Shown here: piece by piece, positions 1-9,506 of the stretch
Layout of the letters: each line of letters starts with the position of its first letter
Numbering within the stretch: the stretch's first letter is position 1
Origin: Liolophura sinensis
Taxonomy: Eukaryota; Mollusca; Polyplacophora; Chitonida; Chitonidae
Length of the DNA: 64,000 nt
Direction of reading: 5' to 3'
Assembly (NCBI RefSeq): GCF_032854445.1
Contig: NW_027017983.1
Span: forward strand, 1 to 64,000
Made by a program: the position numbers and the translations under genes
The notes under the pieces: model-generated
What the model was told of the DNA's origin: nothing
Seen by the model: only the letters and a program-made list of their open reading frames with translations
Database searches by the model: none

Positions 1-245
1 CGGGGACGACCCTTCCTTGGAGATCGGCTGGAAGATCTCCCCGATGTATCCATCACACCCGCATCTGACGTTGAAGGACCAACGCCCTCCAACGATCCAA
101 ACTTATTAAAAGTTTGGATAGGATCCCTAGTCGCGTTAGAGGGACGCTCTGTGGGACCATAAGGTTTATTAGGTTTATTATTACTTTGGGGTTTATTGGC
201 GGACTCTTCATTGTTTTAGGGAGACTGGGATCAGGTTGATCAGGT
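1..245 (-). mobile_element. LINE ORF1 C-terminal fragment (I/Nimb-like)
   Basis: Read on the minus strand this encodes the serine/arginine-rich end of a LINE ORF1 (pattern FxxFGSLE, then a Thr/Ser/Asp stretch, then SRSPRKGRPR). The same segment recurs at 30,650-30,830 and 32,960-33,120 on the minus strand and at 43,090-43,280 on the plus strand, which shows it is interspersed. It ends where the inverted repeat of the GIN-type transposon begins, so the transposon probably landed in, or next to, an older LINE copy. No continuation of this LINE copy is seen on the far side at 22,040. Confidence 0.75.
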
Positions 246-252
246 TAAAATC

Positions 253-352
253 AAACAAATCAGTCATTTGGTGAAGTGCCTGTGAGCACCAGGCAATACG
301 TGTAACGACTAAAAATTCCAGTGATTATGCGAAATGACTAAAAATCATGATC
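253..352 (+). repeat. Left terminal inverted repeat of the GIN-type transposon
   Basis: AAACAAATCAGTCATTT at 253 and the following GCCTGTGAGCACCAGGCAAT match the reverse complement of 21,961-22,031 with few differences. This copy holds an extra ~29-bp partial duplication in which GACTAAAAAT occurs twice. Confidence 0.75.
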
Positions 353-507
353 AGGCATTACGTGAAATGACTGAAGGCTATAAAACATCAGTTAAATATA
401 AAGAGTTTATTGACAATTGATCATGATGAAGTAAAGTCAAAAGCAGAAAGTGAAGTCATACATCACCGTGAAAATCATACACAATGAAATCCTTACAGTC
501 AGTTGAC

Positions 508-644
508 TTAAAAAAATACTACATGTAGTTGGTTAGTATTGCGAGGCATTTTTTTTAGGCTACTATGACACCGGCTGGAGCATTTTGTTTTATTTTCAAA
601 ACACTTGCACCTATTGGTTCCACATCTCTTGGAGTAGTATACAC
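508..644 (-). pseudogene. Cysteine-rich C-terminal tail of the KRBA2-like gene
   Basis: The minus strand encodes CGTNRCKCFENKTKCSSRCHSS and then a stop near 508. Runs of CxxxxCxC and CxxRCH are typical of the extreme C-terminus of KRBA2-like proteins, where a cysteine cluster follows the integrase. It is the displaced 3' end of the gene at 20,343-21,567; the Polinton-like element sits between them. About 130 residues normally present between integrase and tail are not found on either side, so the target copy was probably already internally deleted, or lost sequence later. The reading frame also differs between the two halves. Confidence 0.6.
640..644. repeat. Target site duplication TACAC, left copy
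   Basis: TACAC directly precedes the first base of the Polinton-like element and is repeated directly after its last base at 20,338-20,342. Polinton/Maverick elements make 5-6-bp duplications. Confidence 0.65.
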
Positions 645-860
645 AATAGGGGTTCTGGCGCACCCTCCCCTGGGGCCCTCCCCTCGGCAAATAGAGGCTC
701 CCAGCCCCTTCTCGGGTCGCAGAATAGGGGTTCTGGCACACCCTCCCTGGGGCCCTCCCCAGAACAAATAGAGGCTGCCAGCCTCATTTCGTGAAATCAT
801 ATAAGCGCCCTCCCCTGGACCACCCTCCCCTGGGGCCCTTCCCAGAACAAATAGAGGCCC
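645..860 (+). repeat. Tandem GC-rich subrepeats at the element terminus
   Basis: Three imperfect units of about 70-90 bp each contain CACCCTCCCCTGGGGCCCTC followed by AAATAGAGGC. The right end carries the same units inverted. Repeated terminal units can change copy number by slippage during protein-primed replication, which would explain the unequal outer ends. Confidence 0.75.
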
Positions 861-1117
861 CAGCCCCCAGCGGAGGCACAAGGCTTTCTTGGACGAGCAC
901 AAACGGCTGGCGGCTATCGAAACTTTTATATTAGAGAGACACCGCCACTAGGCATACGGCGATATTGCACAACGGCGCGTACAATGACCAATCACCAAGA
1001 AGCACGAGCACTACGGGAGGAGTATGAGACGCTCTTAGGCGTGTGGCCCAGGTACCCACGGTCCCGCATTGCATTGGAAGAAATGCAGGGGTTTCTCGAC
1101 AGGTATAAAACGGCTGG
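645..1117 (+). repeat. Left terminal inverted repeat of the Polinton-like element
   Basis: This matches the reverse complement of 19,832-20,337 at high identity, starting with GGCCCTCCCCTCGGCAAATAG and running into a coding stretch for KARALR-type residues. The left copy has ~30 bp extra at its outer end, a partial extra copy of the CCCTCCCC-type subrepeat. It contains a ~110-bp segment (CAGCGGAGGC to GATATTGCAC) that recurs once more just inside, at 1,341-1,445. Confidence 0.85.
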
Positions 1118-1130
1118 GAAGCAAAACAAC
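984..1130 (+). pseudogene. Second copy of the polymerase N-terminus inside the left inverted repeat
   Basis: ATG at 984 opens a frame whose first ~45 residues (EARALREEYETLLG, then RYPRSRIALEEMQGFLDR) parallel the start of DNA polymerase B at the right end (KARALRAEFEALIG, KYPRSRNALEELQGILNR). The inverted repeat extends into the polymerase gene, so its 5' coding part exists at both ends. Past about 1,117 similarity stops and the frame continues into unrelated sequence. Whether this copy was ever translated is unknown; it may simply be a by-product of repeat length. Confidence 0.65.
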
Positions 1131-1195
1131 ACGTCAAAGAGTCTCAATAATTGCCGGTGGCTTCTCATCGCCTCCACGGAGCTCTGTGGTAAGAG

Positions 1196-1424
1196 TTGTC
1201 TGGGGAGTACTGCGGCTTCCACCTATACCGTCTGCGGAAGGGTCCTGGCACCCAGCCATGTATTCGCTGTGGTCGGGGCGTTAAAAACCGATTTCGGCTT
1301 TGCGTGGCCTGTGGATATCATAATGTCCAGACGCGTGAAAGGCAGCGGAGGCGCAAGGCTTTCTTGGACGAGTCCAAACGGCTGGCGACTATCGACATTT
1401 TATATTAGAGAGACATCGCCACTA
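1196..1424 (+). pseudogene. Small zinc-ribbon-like ORF
   Basis: The frame contains CIRCGRGVKNRFRLCVACGY, two CxxC pairs 12 residues apart, then a basic stretch RERQRRRKAFLDESKRLA. The C-terminal part is also encoded in both inverted repeats (RRHKAFLDEHKRLAAIE followed by ILERHRH and a stop), so the end of this gene has been copied into the repeats. In this copy a one-base loss brings in an early TAG at about 1,409. No ATG opens the frame; the 5' end is unclear. A small DNA- or RNA-binding zinc ribbon is likely; the exact function is unknown. Confidence 0.5.
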
Positions 1425-1512
1425 GCCATACGGCGATATTGCACATCGGTCTTTCGGTCTATCCCCCGCCGAAACACGTACCAGAACGACCAACCAGAAC
1501 GACAAAACAGAC

Positions 1513-2416
1513 ATGGCGTCTAATAATGTCACCTTCGACTGCGCTGAGTTCATCGCCGCTTGCGAGGCCTCCGACAAGCCGCTATCGACGGTCTTCTCGA
1601 TTGAAACCTCCGCCCGCCGGAGCCCCAACGGTACGAAGTACATGGGGCTCCACGCCGCCACCCCTGGCAAGAAGGGGCGGCTGATGGTGCGAGTTCTCAA
1701 GGAGAAGCACGTCGGCCAAATCCCCCCTCGACGACGTCGAAGTCTCCCGCATCAACGCGGAGCGCGGCGGCAAGTACGGGGGCGTTCAGAAGCACGAACG
1801 CCACCCCACCCTCAATGTGCAGCTATACAAGGTCCGCGTCGAGACAGACGACTAAGGCGGCTCCAAAGGAGCCCTGCCCGGCGGCGACCAGAAGTCCGAT
1901 TACCTCCGCGTCCGCCAGTTCGTCGATGAATTCTTCAACGCCACGATGAAGGAACGCCTAACCGACGGGACCATCATCCTCCAGGATGCTCGCCGCAAGG
2001 ACTACCCGCCGGGCGTGGTCGTCGTGCCCAACACCACGATCGCCCCGCTCTTCCAGACCCACGTGTCGATGGAGGCAAAGACGGATCCCGGTACTGAGCT
2101 GGCGAATCCGATCTACCGCACGAACATGAAATTCGACAAGGACACGGGCCTCCCCAAAAAGGCCACATTCCTCGACTACACGAAGGCCCACCGCGACGCC
2201 AAGACTGGCAAGCGCACCTATGAGCCTCTAACCTTTGACGGCCACCCGGTGACGGCGCACAATGTCCACCTGATCCGCTCCCACTCGGCCTTCAGCGGCA
2301 TCGTCAATATGAACGCCGTCTGCGCCTCGAACATGGGCGTCTCCATTCCCTCAGAGATGGAGGTGGTCGTCGTGGAGCCGCCCGTCAGACACAATATCAC
2401 CAAGGGGGGTCGCTAG
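1513..2416 (+). pseudogene. Conserved Polinton-associated protein of ~300 residues, function unknown
   Basis: ATG at 1,513 starts MASNNVTFDC. The frame shifts at a run of six C near 1,722, resumes as LDDVEVSRINAERGGKYGG, meets an in-frame TAA at 1,853-1,855, then runs on in the same frame to TAG at 2,414-2,416. I recall similar proteins beside polymerase and capsid genes in cnidarian and molluscan elements. Its size and position suggest a replication-associated nucleic-acid-binding protein, but no motif proves this. It is the first plus-strand gene inside the left repeat, downstream of the zinc-ribbon ORF. The break count is low (one indel, one stop), so the protein was once continuous. Confidence 0.6.
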
Positions 2417-2534
2417 CGCAAAAAAAATCCGGAGCCCACCGTTAGGGTGGTGATTAATTGGTAACAGGTTGAGCTATAAACCAGGCCTTTTTGGACCATG
2501 GTTCGAGCCCCACACTGGGCGCCTCCCCAGAACA

Positions 2535-3253
2535 TCATTCGGAAAGAGAGTTTTTCAGCTCTTGGCAAGCTAGTTTTTGGCCACGTTCTATAAGCTGTTT
2601 TTTCGTGCTTTCATCGATCTCTACGGCGTTGAATACCTTACGAGACTTGTCGCGTATCTCTTGCTTCAGATCAGAGTAGTTCTTGAGCTCCTGAACGATT
2701 TGCGTGAACTCTACTTCTAAAATAACACCATCAGATAATGCCGTAGATACCTGCGCACGGATGCTGTTAAGTTTGGCCTCAGCCAACAGCCGTATATCGT
2801 TATGTTTCTTGGCCTTTGCGTGAAGCCGGCGGCTAACGAATTTTCCGGCGACACCGCAAGCTTGGTCCGCAGCTTCCATGGCCAAGACAGCAGGGGCTGC
2901 AATTATCGTTGTGAGTAGCCCCACGCGTGCAACCCCTAGGCCCAAACCGGCCGTGACCATGGCTGAATCAAGGGCCTCGGTGGCCAAGACACCACGTCAG
3001 TACTTTTTGTACATGGCCCGGCGGAGATCTCGCTCAGATTCAAACTGCCTCTGTATTTCGCTGATATACTGCAGGCGATGGGCGTGCGCCACGCCCACCG
3101 GCGGCGCGGTCGGGGCCAAGGGGTTTTCAACCATAATCGTCGGCGCGGTCGGGGCCAAGGGATGCTCATCCGTAGTCGTCGGCGCCGCCTCCTCCGGTCT
3201 TCAGCCAAGATCGACGGGTACAGTCGTCCTATATTTTCCGTCCTATGAATCAA
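2535..3253 (-). pseudogene. Conserved Polinton-associated protein with hydrophobic centre
   Basis: The minus-strand frame ends at 2,535. Its C-terminal half is intact: a glycine/alanine-rich hydrophobic stretch (GLGLGVARVGLLTTIIAAP) that could span or insert into a membrane, then a basic, helical domain rich in K, E and L. Upstream, an in-frame TGA (near 3,000) interrupts YKKY and RGVLATEALDS; further up is a proline/alanine-rich stretch with a twofold repeat of PLAPTAPTIM / PLAPTAPPVG, and another stop near 3,220. The start is not determined. I recall homologues in coral and hydra elements but know no function; a virion-associated protein is possible. Confidence 0.55.
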
Positions 3254-4492
3254 TAACGTCGGTTAGCTCTAAATGGTCCTCGGGACTACTAACACGAAAG
3301 CGGCGAAGGCCTATGCCGTACTCTAAATAGATTTCATCGAGATTTAAAATGCCCCCTGTGACGACTCTATATCCTCGAGAGAGCTCCGGATGACTGGGTC
3401 GCCCTGGGCTGGTAATTTGATTATAAGTCTGAGATCCTTTCCATTGTGCTCTGCAGGCCTCTTTATTTTCAACCCGGCAATCAAGGTGCAATGGCGACTG
3501 CCCACGCCAAGTATGAGGTCGAAGATAAGTATAGATCCAGGGTTTACTGGTAGTGCGGCCTTAAAATCGGTCTGCGCGGTAAGACACACGGACTCTACAC
3601 CCGGCGGCGCAGTTAGTGTGAAGCAACCTCCTCCTTCCAAAGCTACAAGACAGGTGCTGGTTGGTACGTACGACACGAAAGAGTAGTCTGGACCAACATC
3701 GGTGTCACCTTCACATCTATCAACCAATCGGGGTCGCCAGCTCTGGTAAGAACAAAGCAGTCTTCAAAGCGAAATCCTGAGAGTTTTTGTTCTTCAATCA
3801 TCTCAGACGGCGACCTGCGCTCTTGCTCTGCAGTGGATGAGACATCTTCAAGGGAAGCAAACGTGGCAGGTTCTGCTCGCCCCCCCCCCCCCCCCCCCCG
3901 TAATCTTTTTGCGGTTGTACTTGCCACTTTGAAACTGGAAAGCGTAGATTTGGGAAAATCCAACAGTCTTCCCGCAGTTAATCCCTTCACCAGTCACGGC
4001 GATGACCCGTAGTAGTGTGGAACCGCCACCGAAATCTGAGGTTATTCTCACGTTTTCTGAGGTGCTGAGTTCATCTAAATGCACGAAGACTTCTTTGTGT
4101 GAGATTAAGTTAGGTAGCTTATCACCTCCTGCAGTCCCCCCTATAGGCGTCACCCCGTCGGAGAACCCTAAGATGAGGGCAAGCTCTTGGAGCATTATGA
4201 AGGCGATTCCAGGGAGGGTAAGGATTAAGCGGCCCGTGGCTTCATTCAATCCCAGAGAAGCCCCATGCGGGCGGAATATGTCCTTGTCCAGCGTACAGAC
4301 ATTGTAGTAGCCCGTCGGCACTTCAACATGTTTTCCATCAAGCAAGAAGCCCACTCCGGAGGGGATATTCACCCAGGCCGGGTAGAATGTTATCTCGCGA
4401 AGGGCGGTTTTAAGGCGGCCGTCGAGGTTGTTAAGGGCATGAGGCACCGTGTGCTGAGCCCCATTTAAAATGTCAGTCAATGTGATGAACAT
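3243..4492 (-). pseudogene. Putative minor virion (penton-like or fibre-like) protein
   Basis: I start it at ATG 4,492 (MFITLTDILN); an ATG at 4,510 is also in frame. The frame is open to about 3,900 with beta-rich sequence (FYPAWVNIPSG, GYYNVCTLDKD, HLDELSTSENVR). A run of 18 C at 3,882-3,899 then breaks the frame. Downstream pieces (AEPATFASLEDVSST at ~3,850; GPDYSFVSYVPTSTCL at ~3,690; NLDEIYLEYGIGLRRFRV at ~3,330) lie in other frames, so at least two more indels are needed, and more than one original gene may be present. The length and beta-rich look fit a minor capsid or fibre component of a Polinton, but this is inference. It is divergent from the gene at 4,503. Confidence 0.5.
3882..3899. 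repeat. Poly-C tract of 18 inside a coding region
   Basis: This homopolymer lies within the minus-strand structural gene and coincides with a frame break. It is a likely slippage site in replication and equally a likely sequencing or assembly error site. Confidence 0.8.
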
Positions 4493-4502
4493 CTTAGCCA
4501 CG

Positions 4503-5803
4503 ATGAACATCGAGGCTTACAGATTCAATAGAGAGGCCACTTAACATCGAGGCTTACAGGTTCAATAGAGAGGCCACTTACAAGGCCGGGGCATTGGATA
4601 GTATCCAAACACACGCAGAGCAGCTCACGCGATTTGACATCTACATCGATGAAAAGAAGGCCTTTCCGGTCCAGTTCACAGATGTGTTGGCCAAGTACCG
4701 GCTGCCAAAGATAACCAGCAATTCCATTGTTCAGGCCTGGAACACCAATCCTATGCAATTCTGGCAAAACCAAGTGAACTTCGCGGTCTGGTGCGCGAGT
4801 ACGGGCTGTGGCGTCTCTGCAAAAGACCATCTTCTCGCCCCCGACCAACAAATAAGGGCCCTGTACACGTTCCATGTGTATTAGCAAGTTAGGCGGATCT
4901 TGGAAGAGATCCAGGCCCCCCTGCCGCAAGACAGAGCGTGGGTGACACTCAAAAACCCCTATGACAAGAGGGCCTATGAGAGGATTTGTAGGGAGTTCCA
5001 CGTAGCACACAGACTGGAGGCGCAGTGCAGTGAATCACGGCCTCGGAGTGGCATATTACTATGTCACGAGAACGGGCTACAGCCCCATTGGTGATGGGAC
5101 CTTCGATCCGAGCAGGATGTCGTTCCCTAGAAACGCTACAGCGCTCTACGTAGACTACATCGAGCAGGACGCCAAGGAGGCTTCGGCGTCGTTCATTGTC
5201 AACACATCCCAAGGATTCACGCACCCGGGCGTAGAGCGCCTAAACGATTCCATCCGGACATACGTGTAGGCTATTTTAGGCGCCCAACCGCAAACAAGGG
5301 CGTGTATTCTAGGCACGGGCACAGCCTTCGACGCGCAAAAACAGTTTGCCACGAATGTTGAAGACGCTATTTCCTCCCCGATCGACCTTCCGTCTGCTAT
5401 CAAACGCTACCAGGACGTGCTACAGTATGCCGGAAGCGCTGTAGACTTTGTGTATGGCATAGGCCTATATATGGCCCCCAGCGACATGCTTCTGCAGATC
5501 GGCCATGTGGCGAACTACAACAACAAAATCGTCGTGGCCACAGCGGACCAGAAGCTAGGCGCCAATGAGGGTGTGAACGCTAAAGTGCCGCCCACTTTGC
5601 ACAAGCGCGCACCTTCCCACGGGATCGTCTAGCCACAGGAAAGCGTCCCACCACCCACCGCGCGCGTTCAGCATGTTGCTGCGCGCCGCAAAGCGGCTGA
5701 AGAACCCCTATTTCCAAACCAAAAGAATCACGATGCGGAGAAGACAGCTATCGTCGTCGCTGGGGTTGGTATCGGCCTACTGCTGCTGTGGACTATGCGT
5801 TAA
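4503..5803 (+). pseudogene. Conserved Polinton-associated protein with C-terminal membrane anchor
   Basis: ATG at 4,503 gives MNIEAYRFNREAT, but a 37-bp tandem duplication immediately shifts the frame. The body is recognisable through ALDSIQTHAEQLTRF, WNTNPMQFWQNQ, ILEEIQAPLPQD, GFTHPGVERLNDSIRTYV, ILGTGTAFDAQKQF and GIGLYMAPSDMLLQIG, broken by TAG at ~4,882, a frameshift near 5,030, TAG at ~5,268 and TAG at 5,632. After the last stop the same frame continues with a proline-rich linker and a hydrophobic segment AIVVAGVGIGLLLLW ending at TAA 5,801-5,803. I recall the family from coral elements adjoining capsid genes; a virion or entry-associated membrane protein is possible but unproven. Its 3' end overlaps the convergent gene by 27 bp. 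Confidence 0.6.
4506..4579 (+). repeat. 37-bp tandem duplication at a gene start
   Basis: AACATCGAGGCTTACAG occurs at 4,506 and again at 4,543 with a unit of 37 bp. Only one base differs between the copies (AGATTC versus AGGTTC). Because 37 is not a multiple of three it destroys the reading frame of the plus-strand gene, and the near identity of the copies marks it as a recent lesion. Confidence 0.85.
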
Positions 5804-7047
5804 ATACTTACGAACAGCCATGAGCAATAGGCCACCTACTGCGACGACTAGAGCCCAGACATTATCGGCCAGCCACCCAGCCACTTTGCCGAGAAGATTC
5901 AGTAGCCAGGACACGATACTGCCAAAAATACCCGGAATCGCAGCGGCAGCCTTCCCAGCCAGCCTGCCAAGGGCGCGCGCCAAGGACTGGAGATGCTTTT
6001 TCACCCATTCTAAAAGACCACGATGGAGGTGGCGTTGGCTGGATGCCCCCGCCGGACCCGCCAGTCAGCGCCAGCTTTATCGCTAGCCGCAGTGTCGAGA
6101 TCGCCATCCCAATTGCCGTGAGAATGGAGACCACGGTTATTCCCTGCTCCCGGAAGAGGGCGCGGATTAAGATCGACCGTCTGCTTGATGCGGCGTATTT
6201 GCGTGTGCTGGGCTTCGCCTGTTAAAGAGGCTGCTTCGAGCCGGGCCACCCTCTCCTCCTCGAGATTCCTTATCCGGTCTGCGATCCGACGCCGGGAGAA
6301 TTCATCAGGGGCCTCCTCCAACTTCTGTTTTTGTTTTGCGATGTCCTTATCGAGACTTGACAGCTTGGCGAGTTTATTCGCGTGTTCGCCTTCCGAGGTC
6401 TGCAGTGCCTTGTCAAGCCCCAGAAGTTCTCGCATGGGAAGAGGAGGGTCGTTTATCGTTGAAAAAGCCCGCCCGAACTCACAATCCGTCAAGCTTGTTT
6501 CCAGTGTGTGGACAGCATCAGAGGTCTTTTTCGCTGCTTGGCTTAAATCCTTTAGCTCCATGGTATCTGCCTCGGCGACCGCGGCACCGAGTTTTGGTCT
6601 CGCTGTCTCCAGGGCTGCGACTGCTGCCGAAGGCAATGATGACTGTCCTGTGTTTTTCCTTCCCCAGTCTACAAAGCCCAGCTCCCGAACAACATCAACC
6701 CCTCCTTTATTGGCGATTGTTGAGAGGGCTAGCGGTTAACGTGTGTTTTTGTTGATGATATCCAGATGGGGGTAGGCCACGAGTCGTAGACGTCCTTGGA
6801 CAAGCTCAAACTTCGTGTAATCGCCAAGACAGAGTGGGGTAAGGTCGGGATACTTCTTCACCATGGCATTGTAATATGAATTCACGGTGGCCTCCGTCAT
6901 CTCTTGTTGAAGGTTTCTGGCGGTCGCGCTCCCGCTTAGTTGCTCGGGAACATCAGCACCTGCAAGGAGAGGGGTCTGTTCGTCGTCGATGTTGTTGTCC
7001 TCTTGGGCGTCGTCGAATGCCGGATTATCAAAGTCGAACTCTGCCAT
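5777..7047 (-). pseudogene. Putative minor structural / membrane-active protein
   Basis: I start it at ATG 7,047 (MAEFDFDNPAFD); ATG 7,065 is in frame too. The N-terminal part is acidic and ends at an in-frame TAA (6,736). The frame continues unchanged through NKGGVDVVRELGFVDWGRK and a long charged helical region (6,200-6,600: KDIAKQKQKLEEAPDEF, RIRNLEEERVARLEAA), probably coiled coil. Near 6,180 a frameshift leads to a hydrophobic stretch (TVVSILTAIGMAISTLR), and near 6,020 another leads to GRLAGKAAAAIPGIFGSIVS and WALVVAVGGLLLMAVRKYL. Amphipathic, glycine/alanine-rich and membrane segments recall membrane-lytic internal capsid proteins of adenovirus-like viruses; that role is inference. It is divergent from the capsid gene, 41 bp away. 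Confidence 0.55.
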
Positions 7048-7088
7048 AATCCTCGTATTGGACATTCAAGGTACGCCTTCAATACGCA

Positions 7089-8359
7089 ATGGATGCATAC
7101 GGACGCAGGGCTAAACCGCTTCAGATCATTCCGTAAGCCTCTCGGGGTACAAGGTGAACGGAAGTCCGTGGTCGTCACCAATAACCCGAGTACGATCGAC
7201 CAGAATCAACAACTCTTGGCCTGCTTCCCCAACCTCGGCACAAATGACGTCATTGTGCCCGGTACCGTGCGCTTGGCCTTCTCGATCACGATCAATTCAT
7301 CCGACCGGAAACCCACAGTGGTCGGGAATCTCGGACGCGCACTAGTCAAGAAAACCACGATCAGAATCAGCGGGAATGAGGTAATGTCCATCGACGACTC
7401 TGATGTGTTTCATTGCTGCGGTGACTTATGGCTGACCAAAAACGAACGGCAGAATGCGGCCTACCAAGGCATCGGCAGCGAAAACATGCTTAAACTTCGA
7501 GTCGGAGCGGAGGACGCAAGTGACGACGATGCTAAAGAAAATGCCATCGCTCGCGCCTTTGGCAACCGGTTCCACATCCCGCTAGATTTTGAGCTTCTAG
7601 ATAGCCACATGCCCTTCTACCAGAGTGCCTTGGCCGACCGACTGGAGTACGAACTGACGTTCAACGATTACGGCCGGGTTATCCAGACAACCGACGACGC
7701 GACTTACACCATCGACAACATCAGCCTGGAGTTCGATATGGTCACCGAAGAGGAGCTCGTTAGACAGATCCGCACCCAGTTTGCCGGGGGCGTCTCCATA
7801 CTGTATGATCGCGTCCTCTGCCACCGAAAGTTTGTGAAGGACAAGTCTGACATTCTCTGGAACATAAACCTGAACACGCTCACGAGAGCAATGAAGGGCA
7901 TCCTCATGCTGTTAGAGGCTAAAGGAACCCCGTGGGGGAGGAGGTCGGAATCCTTCTGCAACCCGAAGATCACCAAAGTAGAAGTCACAATAGAAGGGGT
8001 CCCCAATCAGCTGTACAGCCAGGGCATGCGGGCGTACCAGCAATGGGGCGAGGTTCTTCGTCAGCTCACCCCTTAAGAAGCGGGACCCTGAGGTGGCCAG
8101 GGTCGTAAAAGACTTAGTCCTTGCAAACGTGTCCCCGGAAGAGTTCTTGACGTTCAAGCACGCCTTCTGGCTTGACCTTCGGACAAGCGACGATGAGTTG
8201 CATGGGAGTGGGAGGCGCGTTCTGAACGCCAGCGAGGGGATTACCATACAGGTGACAAAAGAGAGAGAACATCCCGGCGTGTTGAACGTATAACTGTATG
8301 TGATCATGGACGCAAAGCTGTACATCCAGAATGGTAGATTCGTTAGTGCGCTTTATTGA
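7089..8359 (+). pseudogene. Major capsid protein, hexon-type (double jelly-roll)
   Basis: This is the best-preserved virus hallmark. I chose ATG 7,089 (MDAYGRRAKPLQIIP) because it matches the usual start of the family; a one-base shift near 7,134 then joins the main frame, open to 8,075. Characteristic stretches are FPNLGTNDVIVPGTVRLAF, RISGNEVMSIDDSDVFHC, FELLDSHMPFYQSALADR, DKSDILWNINLN and NPKITKVEVTIEGVPNQLY. A second shift near 8,066 is followed by RDPEVARVVKDLVL and FWLDLRTSDDELHGSGRRV; then TAA at ~8,292 interrupts, and the frame ends at TGA 8,357-8,359. Total length is about 420 residues, normal for the family. It forms the icosahedral shell as a trimer. Three lesions make it non-functional as read. 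It overlaps the ATPase start by 29 bp. Confidence 0.8.
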
Positions 8360-8945
8360 TGACGCCTACTGCGCGATTATCTGTGGGCAGACGAAATGCG
8401 GCAAAACAGTCTTCATGCTGGACCTGCTTGAGGGCCCTTTCCGCGGTTTCTTTCATCACATTGTGATCCTGTGCCCCACTCTTAAGAATAATGAGGCGTA
8501 CCGGCGGCGATGGATACTGTCTGACCCACAGGTCTATTGTTTTGACCCCGGCGAGCGGCTCAACGACTGTCTGAGAGCTTTCTACAGATTGTTCGAGGGG
8601 AACCCACTCTATACATCATCGATGATTGTAGCGCGTTGGAGGCGATGAAGAAGAAACAAAAAAATGCTGTCATTCATGGCTTTCTGGGGCCGTCATGCAA
8701 AGCAAAGCGTCTGGGTCATCATTCAGAAATTCAACGCCATCGTCACAGACTTTCGCGAGCAGACAAGGTGGGTGGCTTTATTCCACGGCAAAGATCGGGA
8801 CACGTTCAACGAATGCCTGGATGAGAACCACGTCATCGAGGCCGAGAGCGAAAAGGCAGAGGTTCCACAGAAGATCAAGAACAATCCGCATTCCAAGCTC
8901 CTGCTAATGACTGATACGCCCGGCACATCTAAGATTATATATTAG
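8331..8945 (+). pseudogene. A32-like / FtsK-HerA genome packaging ATPase
   Basis: ATG at 8,331 opens MVDSLVRFIDDAYCAI, followed by Walker A GQTKCGKT at residues 19-26 and HIVILCPTLKNN. Around 8,612 the frame slips by one; the Walker B-like IIDD lies in the shifted frame. At the A-run near 8,650 it slips again, and the last part (AFWGRHAKQSVWVIIQKFNA, REQTRWVALFHGKDRD, DTPGTSKIIY) is open to TAG 8,943-8,945. At about 205 residues it has the expected size for the compact packaging ATPases of Polintons and adintoviruses, which pump genome DNA into preformed capsids. Both slips are single-base and one lies in a homopolymer, so the gene was lost late, or one slip is a sequencing error. Confidence 0.8.
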
Positions 8946-8972
8946 ACGTAGGCGACATTTTTCCAATGAAGC

Positions 8973-9458
8973 ATGGATACCGACGAGCTTATAGACGAGA
9001 TTCTGGACGCAGAAGAGGAGCCCAGCCGAAGCCAACAGCCCGGCCGAAGCCAACAGCCCGACCCCAGCGAACAAGATGATACATGGCAGCTCAGGGATAG
9101 GCTGGCGGCATTTGCGGCGGGTGGGCAGGCCAAGTGATATCTGGGAAAAGACGTAACAGCCGCTGAGATCGACGCCATGAGCGACGAAGACGTTGAAAGG
9201 CTGTACTCCCGGTACGAGGCTAAGCTCGGTGCGCGGATGGTTAACGATCTCGGAGGTATGTTCCTAAGAGCATATGTAACGGCGGCCAGCTGGCTCCTAC
9301 CTATCCCACCCGAGAATCGACCAATGCTCGTGGCACAGCTTGCCACCGACCAATTTGCTGAACAGGCGCTTAGCAGTGCTAGCTGCTGGCTATACTACTG
9401 CTATGGTAAGTATTTAGCTCCGTTAACTATGGCGTTGACCACTGCTGAGAACTCCTAA
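8973..9458 (+). pseudogene. Conserved Polinton-associated protein, function unknown
   Basis: ATG at 8,973 gives MDTDELIDEILDAEEEPSRS, an acidic start containing a short direct repeat (GRSQQPGRSQQP). An in-frame TGA at 9,135-9,137 follows GGQAK; the frame continues unchanged with YLGKDVTAAEIDAMSDEDVE, RRYEAKLGARMV-like helical sequence and SSASCWLYYCYGKYLAPLT, ending at TAA 9,456-9,458. It lies 27 bp after the ATPase in the same direction. I recall this family from cnidarian elements always downstream of the ATPase; its activity is not known. Only the single stop disrupts it. Confidence 0.55.
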
Positions 9459-9506
9459 TTTAAACACCACTGCTGTCCTAGAATGAGCCGTATGATCCAG
9501 AGGAAC

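Noticed and set aside
2436-2525. tRNA-like sequence with GGTTCGAGCCC (B-box type) and a possible acceptor pairing
   Set aside because: The T arm and anticodon arm do not fold with normal stems and loops; at most a decayed tRNA-like piece.
3882-3899. Poly-C tract as a programmed frameshift signal
   Set aside because: The gene has further breaks elsewhere and homopolymers are error-prone; slippage or assembly error explains it better.
6185-6739. Plus-strand ORF of 184 codons
   Set aside because: It is antisense to the charged helical part of the minus-strand structural gene and is Ser/Ala-biased as expected of a shadow.
6940-7088. Capsid gene starting at ATG 6,940
   Set aside because: The first ~50 codons run antisense through the divergent gene and have no capsid-like sequence; ATG 7,089 in a neighbouring frame gives the family start.
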